In this document: piece by piece, positions 7,972 to 15,400 of the stretch
Numbering within the stretch: the first letter of the stretch is position 1
Layout of the letters: each line of letters begins with the position of its first letter
From: JAFAXD01 sp035472475
GTDB lineage: Bacteria > Pseudomonadota > Alphaproteobacteria > Rhizobiales > Xanthobacteraceae
Length of the DNA stretch: 30,667 nt
Direction of reading: 5' to 3'
NCBI GenBank assembly: GCA_035472475.1
Contig: DATIPA010000107.1
Location: 1 to 30,667 of the forward strand
The notes under the pieces: generated by a model
The model's input: only the letters and a program-made list of their open reading frames with translations
Databases searched by the model: none
What the model was told of the DNA's origin: nothing
Made by a program: the position numbers and the translations under genes

Positions 7972-8111
7972 GCCGGCACCCAGTACGCGAACAACGCTGC
8001 AACGATGCCGGGCCCCACCCGAGGGGGATGGCGTCGTATGCGCGTTTATAGAGTTTTTACAACCACTTAGTGGGCTGACCGAGGCCGGTCGGCGGCAGGA
8101 GTGAAGAGGCA

Positions 8112-8480
8112 GTGGCTCGTATCGCTGGTGTGAACATACCTACCAATAAGCGCGTGGTGATCGCCCTGCAGTACATCCATGGCATCGGCCCGACGAAGGC
8201 CGAAGAGATCATGGAGAAGGCGCACATCGACCAGGCGCGCCGGGTGTCCCAACTCACCGATCAGGAAGTGCTGCAGATCCGCGAAGTGATCGACCGCGAC
8301 TATGTGGTCGAAGGCGACCTGCGGCGTGAGGTTGCGATGAACATCAAGCGGCTGACGGATCTCGGCTGCTACCGCGGACTGCGCCACCGGCGCGGCCTGC
8401 CGGTTCGTGGACAACGCACCCACACCAACGCGCGCACCCGCAAAGGCCCGGCCAAGGCCATCGCCGGCAAGAAGAAATAA
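8112..8480 (+). CDS. rpsM: 30S ribosomal protein S13
   Basis: A 122-residue protein starting at GTG 8112 ('MARIAGVNIPTNKRVVIAL'). It has the helix-two-turn-helix region 'YIHGIGPTKAEEI' and the C-terminal RNA-binding signature 'RGLPVRGQRTHTNART'. S13 sits in the small-subunit head and contacts the P-site tRNA and L5. The first ATG in frame is too far downstream, so GTG is the start; GGAGTGAAGAGG precedes it. It opens the alpha-operon segment after a 195-base gap. Confidence 0.98.
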   Translation: MARIAGVNIPTNKRVVIALQYIHGIGPTKAEEIMEKAHIDQARRVSQLTDQEVLQIREVIDRDYVVEGDLRREVAMNIKRLTDLGCYRGLRHRRGLPVRGQRTHTNARTRKGPAKAIAGKKK

Positions 8481-8539
8481 AACGGCAGTCATAGAGAGAG
8501 ACGGCTCCCGGCGTTGCCGCGGGCATTACGAGGATTGTT

Positions 8540-8929
8540 ATGGGTAAAGAAGCCACCCGCGTTCGCCGACGTGAAAAGAAGAACATCGCTTCCGGCGTGG
8601 CGCATGTGAACGCCACGTTCAACAACACCATGATCACGATCACCGATGCGCAGGGCAACACCATCGCGTGGTCGTCCGCCGGCACCATGGGCTTCAAGGG
8701 ATCGCGCAAGTCGACCCCCTATGCCGCGCAGGTCGCCGGTGAGGATGCGGCCAAGAAGGCGCAAGAACATGGCATGCGCACCCTTGAGGTCGAGGTTGCG
8801 GGCCCCGGTTCGGGCCGCGAGTCGGCGCTGCGCGCGCTGCAGTCGGCCGGTTTCATGATCACGTCGATCCGTGACGTGACGCCCATTCCACATAACGGCT
8901 GCCGGCCGCGCAAGCGCCGGCGGGTATGA
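8540..8929 (+). CDS. rpsK: 30S ribosomal protein S11
   Basis: A 129-residue S11 of normal length, with 'NIASGVAHVNATFNNTMI' near the N-terminus, 'VAGPGSGRESALRALQ' in the middle and the invariant C-terminus 'PHNGCRPRKRRRV'. S11 lies on the platform of the 30S subunit and contacts mRNA near the Shine-Dalgarno helix. It is 59 bases downstream of rpsM. Nothing unusual. Confidence 0.98.
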   Translation: MGKEATRVRRREKKNIASGVAHVNATFNNTMITITDAQGNTIAWSSAGTMGFKGSRKSTPYAAQVAGEDAAKKAQEHGMRTLEVEVAGPGSGRESALRALQSAGFMITSIRDVTPIPHNGCRPRKRRRV

Positions 8930-9038
8930 GAGCTTTTTTCCGGCGGATGGGTTGCGCGCCTCCGCCGCCGCTGATCTCCACGGAGCGGCGTGGTCCCGTG
9001 AGCGAGCCCGCGACGGCTCTGCACGATTAGGTGATGAC

Positions 9039-10061
9039 GTGACGATTCAAAAGAATTGGCAAGAACTGATCAGGCCGAACAAGCTGCAGGTGAGTGCCGG
9101 CACCGATCCCAAGCGGATTGCGACCGTGGTGGCAGAGCCGCTCGAGCGCGGCTTCGGGCTGACGCTCGGCAACGCGCTGCGGCGCATTCTGCTCTCCTCG
9201 CTGCAGGGCGCGAGCGTGCAATCCGTGCACATCGACGGCGTGCTGCACGAATTCTCCTCGATCGCCGGCGTGCGCGAGGATGTGACCGACATGGTGCTCA
9301 ACATCAAGGACATCGCCATCAAGATGCAGGGCGAGGGTCCCAAGCGCATGGTGGTCAAGAAGCAGGGCCCGGCAGTGGTCGTCGCCGCCGACATTCAGAC
9401 CGTCGGCGATATCGTGATCCTCAATCCCGAACTCGAGATCTGCCATCTCGACGAGGGCGCTGAAATCCGCATGGAGTTCACCGTCAACACCGGCAAGGGC
9501 TACGTGCCGGCGGATCGCAACCGTCCTGAGGATGCGCCGATCGGGCTCATTCCGGTCGACAGCCTCTATTCACCGGTCAAGAAGGTGTCCTACCGGGTCG
9601 AGAACACCCGCGAGGGCCAGATCCTCGACTACGACAAATTGACCATGCAGATCGAGACCAACGGCGCGGTGACGCCGGAGGACGCGCTCGCCTATGCGGC
9701 GCGCATTCTGCAGGACCAGCTCAACGTGTTCGTCAACTTCGTCGAGCCGCACAAGGAAATCAGCGCCGCCGAAGCGATCCCGGATCTCGCGTTCAACCCG
9801 GCGTTCCTCAAGAAGGTTGACGAGCTAGAGCTCTCGGTGCGCTCGGCCAACTGTCTCAAGAACGACAACATCGTCTACATCGGCGACCTGGTGCAGAAAT
9901 CGGAAGCCGAGATGCTGCGCACCCCCAACTTCGGGCGCAAGTCGCTCAACGAGATCAAGGAAGTGCTCGCCCAGATGGGCCTGCATCTGGGCATGGAGGT
10001 GCCCGGCTGGCCGCCCGAGAACATCGACGAGCTCGCCAAGCGATTCGAGGACCACTATTAA
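9039..10061 (+). CDS. rpoA: DNA-directed RNA polymerase subunit alpha
   Basis: A 340-residue protein. The N-terminal assembly domain (about 1-230) has 'VAEPLERGFGLTLGNALRRI' and 'DKLTMQIETNGAVTPEDAL'; the C-terminal domain has 'NCLKNDNIVYIGDLVQKSE' and 'RTPNFGRKSLNEIKEVLAQM', which bind UP elements and activators. The protein dimerises to scaffold beta and beta-prime. The frame is open to 8952, but the family N-terminus 'TIQKNWQELIRPNKL' begins right after GTG 9039, preceded by AGGTGA at 9029-9034. A 109-base leader separates it from rpsK. Confidence 0.97.
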   Translation: MTIQKNWQELIRPNKLQVSAGTDPKRIATVVAEPLERGFGLTLGNALRRILLSSLQGASVQSVHIDGVLHEFSSIAGVREDVTDMVLNIKDIAIKMQGEGPKRMVVKKQGPAVVVAADIQTVGDIVILNPELEICHLDEGAEIRMEFTVNTGKGYVPADRNRPEDAPIGLIPVDSLYSPVKKVSYRVENTREGQILDYDKLTMQIETNGAVTPEDALAYAARILQDQLNVFVNFVEPHKEISAAEAIPDLAFNPAFLKKVDELELSVRSANCLKNDNIVYIGDLVQKSEAEMLRTPNFGRKSLNEIKEVLAQMGLHLGMEVPGWPPENIDELAKRFEDHY

Positions 10062-10072
10062 TCATTGAAATT

Positions 10073-10155
10073 GTCATGGCCGGGCTTGTCCCGGCCATCC
10101 ACGTCTTGGCGTCACCCGAGGACGTGGATGCCCGGCACAAGGCTTGGCATGGCGG
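10073..10155. repeat. Intergenic palindromic repeat (Bradyrhizobium 'LVPAIHVL'-type) between rpoA and rplQ
   Basis: This roughly 83-base element contains three consecutive hairpins: ATGGCCGGG/CCCGGCCAT (10076-10098, 5-base loop), CCACGTC/GACGTGG (10099-10127) and ATGCC/GGCAT (10128-10150). It is nearly symmetric overall: the plus strand reads MAGLVPAIHVL and the minus strand reads MPSLVPGIHVL. Similar elements are widespread between genes in Bradyrhizobium and relatives (from memory, not searched). It is not coding and should not be used as an N-terminal extension of rplQ. It fills most of the 116-base gap between rpoA and rplQ. Confidence 0.8.
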
Positions 10156-10177
10156 AGCGAGTCGACGGAGATACCCG

Positions 10178-10603
10178 ATGCGCCACGGCAATGCCCACCG
10201 CAAGCTCAACCGAACGGCGGAGCATCGCCGCGCCATGTTCGCCAACATGGCGGCTGCGCTGATCAAGCACGAGCAGATCACGACCACCTTGCCGAAGGCT
10301 AAGGACTTGCGGCCGATCGTCGAGAAGCTCGTGACGCTCGGCAAGCAGGGCGGCTTGCACGCACGGCGGCAGGCGATCGCTGAGATCCGCGACGTCGCGA
10401 TGGTCAAGAAGCTGTTCGACGTGATCGGCCCGCGCTACCAGGGCCGCAACGGCGGCTACACCCGGGTGCTCAAGGCTGGCTATCGCTACGGCGACTCCGC
10501 GCCGGTCGCGGTGATCGAGTTCGTCGATCGCGACGCCGACGCCAAGGGCGTTGATTCCGGGCCGGTGCAGGAAAAGCCCGCCGCCGAGACCCCGGCCGCG
10601 TGA
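10178..10603 (+). CDS. rplQ: 50S ribosomal protein L17
   Basis: A 141-residue L17. The conserved N-terminus 'MRHGNAHRKLNRTAEHRRAM' is followed by 'EQITTTLPKAKDLRPIVEKL' and 'GGYTRVLKAGYRYGDSAPVA'. A C-terminal acidic/alanine tail (about residues 120-141) is typical of alphaproteobacteria. L17 surrounds the exit tunnel on the large subunit. ATG 10178 is chosen over upstream in-frame starts because those translate the intergenic repeat. GGAG (10167-10170) is the likely ribosome-binding site. It closes the alpha operon. Confidence 0.97.
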   Translation: MRHGNAHRKLNRTAEHRRAMFANMAAALIKHEQITTTLPKAKDLRPIVEKLVTLGKQGGLHARRQAIAEIRDVAMVKKLFDVIGPRYQGRNGGYTRVLKAGYRYGDSAPVAVIEFVDRDADAKGVDSGPVQEKPAAETPAA

Positions 10604-10625
10604 CCTTGCCGCACGGCAGAGCGCC

Positions 10626-10650
10626 ACCTCTCCCCACTTGCGGGAGAGGT
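10626..10650. repeat. Perfect 9-bp hairpin after rplQ
   Basis: ACCTCTCCC (10626-10634) and GGGAGAGGT (10642-10650) pair perfectly around a 7-base loop (CACTTGC). It lies 23 bases after the rplQ stop. There is no T-run after it, so it is not a classical intrinsic terminator. It resembles the short CCTCTCCC/GGGAGAGG palindromes scattered between genes in many rhizobia. It may help mRNA 3'-end stability or termination, which is inference. Confidence 0.6.
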
Positions 10651-10717
10651 AACTGCCGCCCTTCAAATGGCTAGATCGGGCCGCTATATCTGCGGACCTT
10701 GAATCGGTATCGACGCC

Positions 10718-12115
10718 ATGATCCCACACACGCGCTTGCTGGTAACCGCGTTTCTGCCGCTCGTCGCGGTGACTTTCGCCGCCTCAGCGTTCGCTCAGGA
10801 TCGGGTGATGCCGGCCTCGCCGGCGCAACTCACGCTCTCCTACGCGCCGGTGGTGAAGCGGGTCGCGCCCGCGGTGGTCAACGTCTACGCCGCCAGGACG
10901 GTCGCCAACCGGAACCCGCTGTTCGACGATCCGCTGTTCCGGCGCTTCTTCGGCGGGTCCGATGGCCCGCAGGTGCAGCGCTCGCTCGGGTCCGGCGTCA
11001 TCGTCGATCCGAGCGGTCTGGTCGTGACCAATCATCACGTCATCGAGGGGGCTGACGAGGTCAAGGTCTCGCTCGCCGACAAGCGCGAGCTCGCGGCCGA
11101 TGTGGTGCTGCGCGACGCGCGGTCCGATCTGGCGGTGCTGCGGCTGAAAGACAACGAGCGGTTCCCGGCGATCGACCTCGGAGATTCCGATGCGCTGCAG
11201 GTCGGCGACGTGGTGCTGGCGATCGGCAATCCGTTCGCGGTCGGCCAGACCGTCACCCACGGCATCGTTTCGGCGGTCGCGCGCACCCAGGTCGGCATCA
11301 CCGACTATCAGTTCTTCATTCAGACCGACGCCGCCATCAATCCCGGCAATTCCGGCGGCGCGCTAGTCGATCTTAACGGCAAGCTCGTTGGTATCAACAC
11401 CGCGATCTACTCGCGCACCGGCGGCTCGATCGGCATCGGCTTTGCGATTCCCGTCAACATGGTGCGGGTGGTGATCGCCTCAGCCAAGGGCGGCGGCAGC
11501 GTGGTGCGGCGGCCGTGGCTTGGCGCCAAGCTGCAGGCGGTGACGCCGGAGATCGCCGACAGCCTCGGGCTCAAGCGCCCGGCGGGCGCGCTGGTCGCCG
11601 GCGTGAGCAACATCAGCCCGGCGGCGCGCGCCGGTCTGCGTACCGGCGACCTGATCGTCACCCTGGACACCCAGCCGGTCGAAGACCCCAACGCGTTCGA
11701 TTACCGCTTCGCCACCAAACCGCTCGGCGGCCAGGCGCAGATCGTGGTCGTGCGCAACGGGCGTGAGACCAAGCTGGTCGTCGCGCTGCAGAGCGCGCCG
11801 GAGGCGCCGCGGGAAGAGCTCGTGATCCAGTCGCGCTCGCCGTTCCTGGGCGTGAAGGTCGCGAATCTCTCGCCGGCGCTCGCCGAGGAGCTCAAACTCG
11901 ATCCCGCGACCGAGGGCGTCGCGATCGTCGATATCGCGAGCGGGTCGATTGCCGAAAGCCTCGGCTTCCAGCGCGGCGATGTCGTGCTGAGCGTCAACAA
12001 CGCCACGATCGCGCATACCCGCGATCTCGACCGCGCCACACGCGACCAGAGCCGCCTGTGGCGGATCAGCGTGTCGCGCAACGGCCAGCAGATGTCGGTC
12101 GTCTTCGGCGGCTGA
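10718..12115 (+). CDS. Periplasmic DegP/HtrA-family serine protease (Do-type)
   Basis: A 465-residue secreted protease and probable chaperone for envelope protein quality control. Residues 1-26 form a signal peptide ending 'AASAFAQ'. The trypsin-like domain has the full triad: His107 in 'VTNHHVIEGADEV', Asp137 in 'ARSDLAVLRL' and Ser212 in 'NPGNSGGALVD'. Two PDZ domains follow, beginning near 'RRPWLGAKLQAV' and 'SPFLGVKVANLSP'. The segment after the signal peptide ('NPLFDDPLFRRFFGG') is the usual LA-loop-like region. It lies 114 bases after rplQ and 72 bases before rarA. It could be named DegP, DegQ or MucD; the sequence alone does not decide. No heat-shock promoter was recognised. Confidence 0.92.
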   Translation: MIPHTRLLVTAFLPLVAVTFAASAFAQDRVMPASPAQLTLSYAPVVKRVAPAVVNVYAARTVANRNPLFDDPLFRRFFGGSDGPQVQRSLGSGVIVDPSGLVVTNHHVIEGADEVKVSLADKRELAADVVLRDARSDLAVLRLKDNERFPAIDLGDSDALQVGDVVLAIGNPFAVGQTVTHGIVSAVARTQVGITDYQFFIQTDAAINPGNSGGALVDLNGKLVGINTAIYSRTGGSIGIGFAIPVNMVRVVIASAKGGGSVVRRPWLGAKLQAVTPEIADSLGLKRPAGALVAGVSNISPAARAGLRTGDLIVTLDTQPVEDPNAFDYRFATKPLGGQAQIVVVRNGRETKLVVALQSAPEAPREELVIQSRSPFLGVKVANLSPALAEELKLDPATEGVAIVDIASGSIAESLGFQRGDVVLSVNNATIAHTRDLDRATRDQSRLWRISVSRNGQQMSVVFGG

Positions 12116-12187
12116 GTTCCGCGGCCACAGGTCGTGGAAACGCCGGCGCCGAAGCACTAGCTTAGGCGGCGGAGAACGATCTGTCCG

Positions 12188-13522
12188 ATGGCCTCTCGAC
12201 CGAAATCGCGCGGGCCGAGCCTGTTCGCCGCCGCCGGGCTCGACCAGGGTGCGCCGCGGCCGCTCGCCGACAAGCTGCGGCCGCGCGAGCTTGCCGACGT
12301 GGTCGGCCAGGATCAGCTGCTCGGCCCCGACGGCGCGCTCACCCGCATGCTGGCGACGCGCACGCTCGGCTCGCTGATCTTCTGGGGGCCGCCCGGCACC
12401 GGCAAGACGACTGTGGCGCGGCTCCTGGCCGACACGACTGCGCTCACGTTCGAGCAGATCTCGGCGATTTTTTCCGGCGTGGCCGATCTCAAGAAGGTGT
12501 TCGATGCGGCGCGCGCGCGCCGTGAGGTCGGGCAGGGGACTTTACTGTTCGTGGACGAGATCCATCGCTTCAACCGCGCCCAGCAGGACTCCTTTCTGCC
12601 GGTGATGGAGGACGGAACCATCGTGCTCGTGGGCGCGACCACGGAAAACCCGTCATTCGAGCTGATTGCACCGCTGCTCTCGCGCGCCCGCGTGCTGGTG
12701 TTCAAGCCGCTTGACGCGCCGGCGCTGGAAAAGCTGTTGGCGCGCGCCGAGGCGATCGAAGGCAAGGCGGTACCGCTTGATCCTGACGCGCGCGCATCGC
12801 TGATCCGCATGGCCGACGGCGACGGCCGCGCCGCACTCACGCTTGTCGAGGAAGTCTGGCGGGCCGCGCGTGAAAGCGAAGTGTTTGATGCCGCAAAGCT
12901 GCAGGAGGTCGTGCAGCGCCGCGCCCCGATCTACGACAAGGCGCAGGACGGGCACTACAACCTGATCTCGGCCTTGCACAAGTCGGTGCGCGGATCGGAC
13001 CCGGACGCCGCGCTTTATTATCTTGCGCGCATGCTCGATGCCGGCGAGGACCCGCTCTACATCGCCCGCAGGGTGGTGCGGATGGCGGTCGAGGACATCG
13101 GGCTTGCCGACCCTCAGGCGCTCGTCATCGCCAATGCGGCCAAGGACGCATATGACTTCCTGGGCAGTCCCGAGGGCGAGCTCGCCATCGCGGAAGCGGT
13201 GATCTACGTCGCGACCGCGCCCAAATCCAACGCCGCCTATGTGGCGTTCGGCGCCGCCAAGCGCACCGCCAAGGAGGCCGGTTCGCTGCTTCCGCCCAAG
13301 CACATTCTCAACGCACCGACCCGGCTGATGAAGGACGAGGGCTACGGCGACGGCTACGACTACGACCACGATGCAGCGGACGCGTTCTCCGGCCAGGACT
13401 ATTTCCCGGAGGCGCTCGGCCGTCAGACCTTCTACGACCCGCCCGAGCGCGGGTTCGAGCGCGAGATCAGGAAGCGGCTGGAGTACTGGGCGAAGCTACG
13501 GCGCGAGCGGGGCGGCAGCTGA
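12188..13522 (+). CDS. rarA: Replication-associated recombination protein A (AAA+ ATPase)
   Basis: A 444-residue cytosolic ATPase of the RarA/MgsA/WRNIP1 family, related to clamp loaders and RuvB, that acts at stalled replication forks. After an N-terminal 'PLADKLRPRELADVVGQD' block come Walker A 'GPPGTGKTT' (67-75), Walker B 'LLFVDEIHRFN' (D123, E124), sensor 1 in 'VGATTENPSF' (N154) and an arginine-finger region 'LLSRARVL' (R166). The C-terminal part has the tetramerisation block 'DGHYNLISALHKSVRGSDPD' and 'GYGDGYDYDHDAADAFSGQD'. All ATPase residues are intact. The 3' end overlaps the convergent membrane-protein gene by 27 bases. Confidence 0.96.
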   Translation: MASRPKSRGPSLFAAAGLDQGAPRPLADKLRPRELADVVGQDQLLGPDGALTRMLATRTLGSLIFWGPPGTGKTTVARLLADTTALTFEQISAIFSGVADLKKVFDAARARREVGQGTLLFVDEIHRFNRAQQDSFLPVMEDGTIVLVGATTENPSFELIAPLLSRARVLVFKPLDAPALEKLLARAEAIEGKAVPLDPDARASLIRMADGDGRAALTLVEEVWRAARESEVFDAAKLQEVVQRRAPIYDKAQDGHYNLISALHKSVRGSDPDAALYYLARMLDAGEDPLYIARRVVRMAVEDIGLADPQALVIANAAKDAYDFLGSPEGELAIAEAVIYVATAPKSNAAYVAFGAAKRTAKEAGSLLPPKHILNAPTRLMKDEGYGDGYDYDHDAADAFSGQDYFPEALGRQTFYDPPERGFEREIRKRLEYWAKLRRERGGS

Positions 13523-14077
13523 TTTGGCGGCGACAAGCCGCAGGTTGCGCCGGATCAGGATCTGCAAGACGCCGTACTGGATCAGGAACGCCGCCACCTT
13601 GGCGCCCACCGCGCCGACCGAAATGAACCACGCCCACACTTCGACGCTGTAGCGGGCCGCGACATAGAGATTGAGCGCACCGAGCACGAACATCAGCGCG
13701 GCCCACGCATGCCCGCACCCGATCAACACGCGTTCCGGCACGTTCTGTTTGACGATCTCAGGCATGTAGCGCGCCATCCAGCCGCGCCGCAGCATCACCA
13801 CGCCGATCGCAAAGTGGATCACGCTCGGCTTCGCCATGATGAAGCGGCTGTCGCTGGTAATCAGCGTTGCGGTGCCGAGCGCCATCGCGAGGCCGAGGCT
13901 GAGCCAGCTCATCACGTCGGGCGTGCGGCCTCGGCGCTTGAGCAGTACGAATTGGCCCACCCCCACCACGATGGCGAGGATCACCGCCAGATAGAGATTG
14001 CCGGTCGCCAGATACGCGATCAGAAAAACGATCGTCGAGAGAAAGTCTTCCCCGAGCTGATAAAGTGCGGTCCGCAT
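13496..14077 (-). CDS. YciB/IspZ-like inner membrane protein (septation protein A family)
   Basis: A 193-residue membrane protein with five or six hydrophobic segments. It resembles the YciB (intracellular septation protein A) family: 'YQLGEDFLSTIVFLIAYLA' at the start, 'MSWLSLGLAMALGTATLI', 'FIMAKPSVIHFAIGVVML' (family equivalent: the KPTVIYW region) and 'WAALMFVLGALNLYVAARYS'. YciB links cell-envelope and division proteins in enterics; its biochemical role is unclear. The start at 14077 ('MRTALYQLGEDF') is preferred over 14125 because the upstream residues do not look like family sequence. Family assignment is by pattern memory and moderately sure. Confidence 0.75.
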   Translation of the reverse strand: MRTALYQLGEDFLSTIVFLIAYLATGNLYLAVILAIVVGVGQFVLLKRRGRTPDVMSWLSLGLAMALGTATLITSDSRFIMAKPSVIHFAIGVVMLRRGWMARYMPEIVKQNVPERVLIGCGHAWAALMFVLGALNLYVAARYSVEVWAWFISVGAVGAKVAAFLIQYGVLQILIRRNLRLVAAKSAAAPLAP

Positions 14078-14218
14078 CGGCGTCGGGCCCCGTGACTGGC
14101 TTTGCGACCCTAGCAAAGCCGCCATTCCGCGGCGACCGGGCCGTTCGAGCAGGTGCGCAGGGCGGGCAAGCGCCGGCGAACGTGACGGGCGGCCGCTTTT
14201 CCGCTACGCGTGCCTGCC

Positions 14219-15385
14219 ATGAAACCGCGCCGTCCAAAATCCGCCCCGCACCGGCGAGCCCGTGACGATCGCCGCCCCGGCCCGCGAGAACGGCCGCAGC
14301 TTCGCGCGTCCCCGGAGCTTGCACCACGGGCACCCGCACCGGCGTCGCGCGAGGCCGGTCCGAAAGCAAGGCCGCAGGAACCGCGCCCCCCGCAGGCGCC
14401 GACGTCGGTGCAAACCGTGGCGGTGACACCGGACGAGGCCGGCATGCGGGTTGACCGTTTCCTCGAGGCGAAGTTTCCGGGCCTCTCGTTCTCCCACATC
14501 CAGCGCGTCATCCGCAAAGGCGAGCTCCGCGTCAACGGCAAGCGCGTTGACGGCAAGGACCGCCTGACCGCCGGGCAATCGGTGCGCATCCCGCCGCTGC
14601 GGCTCGAAGCAAAGCCGGCGCCTGGTTCGGAGGAGGATGCGAAGACCCGCGCGTTCCTGAAATCGATTACGCTCCACGAGGACGCCGACGTGCTGGTGCT
14701 CAACAAGCCGATGGGGCTCGCAGTGCAGGGCGGCTCCGGCATGGTCAAGCACGTCGACGGCATGCTCGACAGCTTGCGTGACAAGGAGGGCCAGCGCCCG
14801 CGCCTGGTGCACCGGCTCGACCGCGACACCTCGGGCTGTTTGCTGGTGGCGAAGACCCGCTTCGCCGCCTCCGCGCTGGCGAAGACCTTTCGGACCCGCG
14901 CGGCGCGCAAGATCTATTGGGCGGTGGTGGCGGGCGTCCCCAAGCCCAAGCAGGGCCGTATCTCGACCTTTCTCGCCAAGGACGAGCGCGAGGATGAATC
15001 GGTCATGCGCATCGCGCGCCACGGCGAGGAGGGGGCGAGCCACGCCGTCACCTACTACGCGGTGGTCGAGACTGCGGCGCAGCAGCTCGCGTTTGTTTCG
15101 CTCAAGCCGGTGACCGGGCGAACCCACCAGCTGCGCGCCCACATGGCGCACATCGATCACCCGATCCTCGGCGATGCGAAATACTTCGCCAAGGAGAACT
15201 GGGAGCTGCCGGGCGGCATCCAGAACCGCCTGCACCTCCTGGCGCGCCGGATCGTGGTTCCGCATCCGCGCGGCGGGACAATCGACGTGACCGCGCCGCT
15301 GCCGCCGCACATGGCGCAGACCTTCAATCTGCTTGGCTTCGATGCGAAGCGCTACGATCCGATCGTCGAGGCGCCGGAGGAGTAA
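14219..15385 (+). CDS. RluA-family pseudouridine synthase with S4 domain
   Basis: A 388-residue rRNA-modifying enzyme that converts uridine to pseudouridine. An S4 RNA-binding domain spans about 75-130 ('VDRFLEAKFPGLSFSHIQRV', then 'GELRVNGKRVDGKDRL'). The catalytic domain has 'VLVLNKPMGLAVQGGSG', the signature 'HRLDRDTSGCLLVAKT' with catalytic Asp201, and 'KPVTGRTHQLRAHMAHIDHP'. It is most like RluC/RluD. The first about 70 residues are a basic, proline/arginine/alanine-rich extension of low complexity. ATG 14219 is chosen over an in-frame GTG at 14210; a start further downstream cannot be excluded. It is divergent from the YciB-like gene (141-base gap). Confidence 0.92.
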   Translation: MKPRRPKSAPHRRARDDRRPGPRERPQLRASPELAPRAPAPASREAGPKARPQEPRPPQAPTSVQTVAVTPDEAGMRVDRFLEAKFPGLSFSHIQRVIRKGELRVNGKRVDGKDRLTAGQSVRIPPLRLEAKPAPGSEEDAKTRAFLKSITLHEDADVLVLNKPMGLAVQGGSGMVKHVDGMLDSLRDKEGQRPRLVHRLDRDTSGCLLVAKTRFAASALAKTFRTRAARKIYWAVVAGVPKPKQGRISTFLAKDEREDESVMRIARHGEEGASHAVTYYAVVETAAQQLAFVSLKPVTGRTHQLRAHMAHIDHPILGDAKYFAKENWELPGGIQNRLHLLARRIVVPHPRGGTIDVTAPLPPHMAQTFNLLGFDAKRYDPIVEAPEE

Positions 15386-15400
15386 TTGTATGCGCGCGCG

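Noticed and set aside
10076..10177. In-frame N-terminal extension of rplQ beginning MAGLVPAIHVL
   Set aside because: This is translation of the palindromic intergenic repeat; L17 proteins start at MRHG, which is ATG 10178.
10626..10650. Intrinsic terminator for the alpha operon
   Set aside because: The stem is perfect but no T-run follows, so it is listed as a hairpin repeat, not as a terminator.
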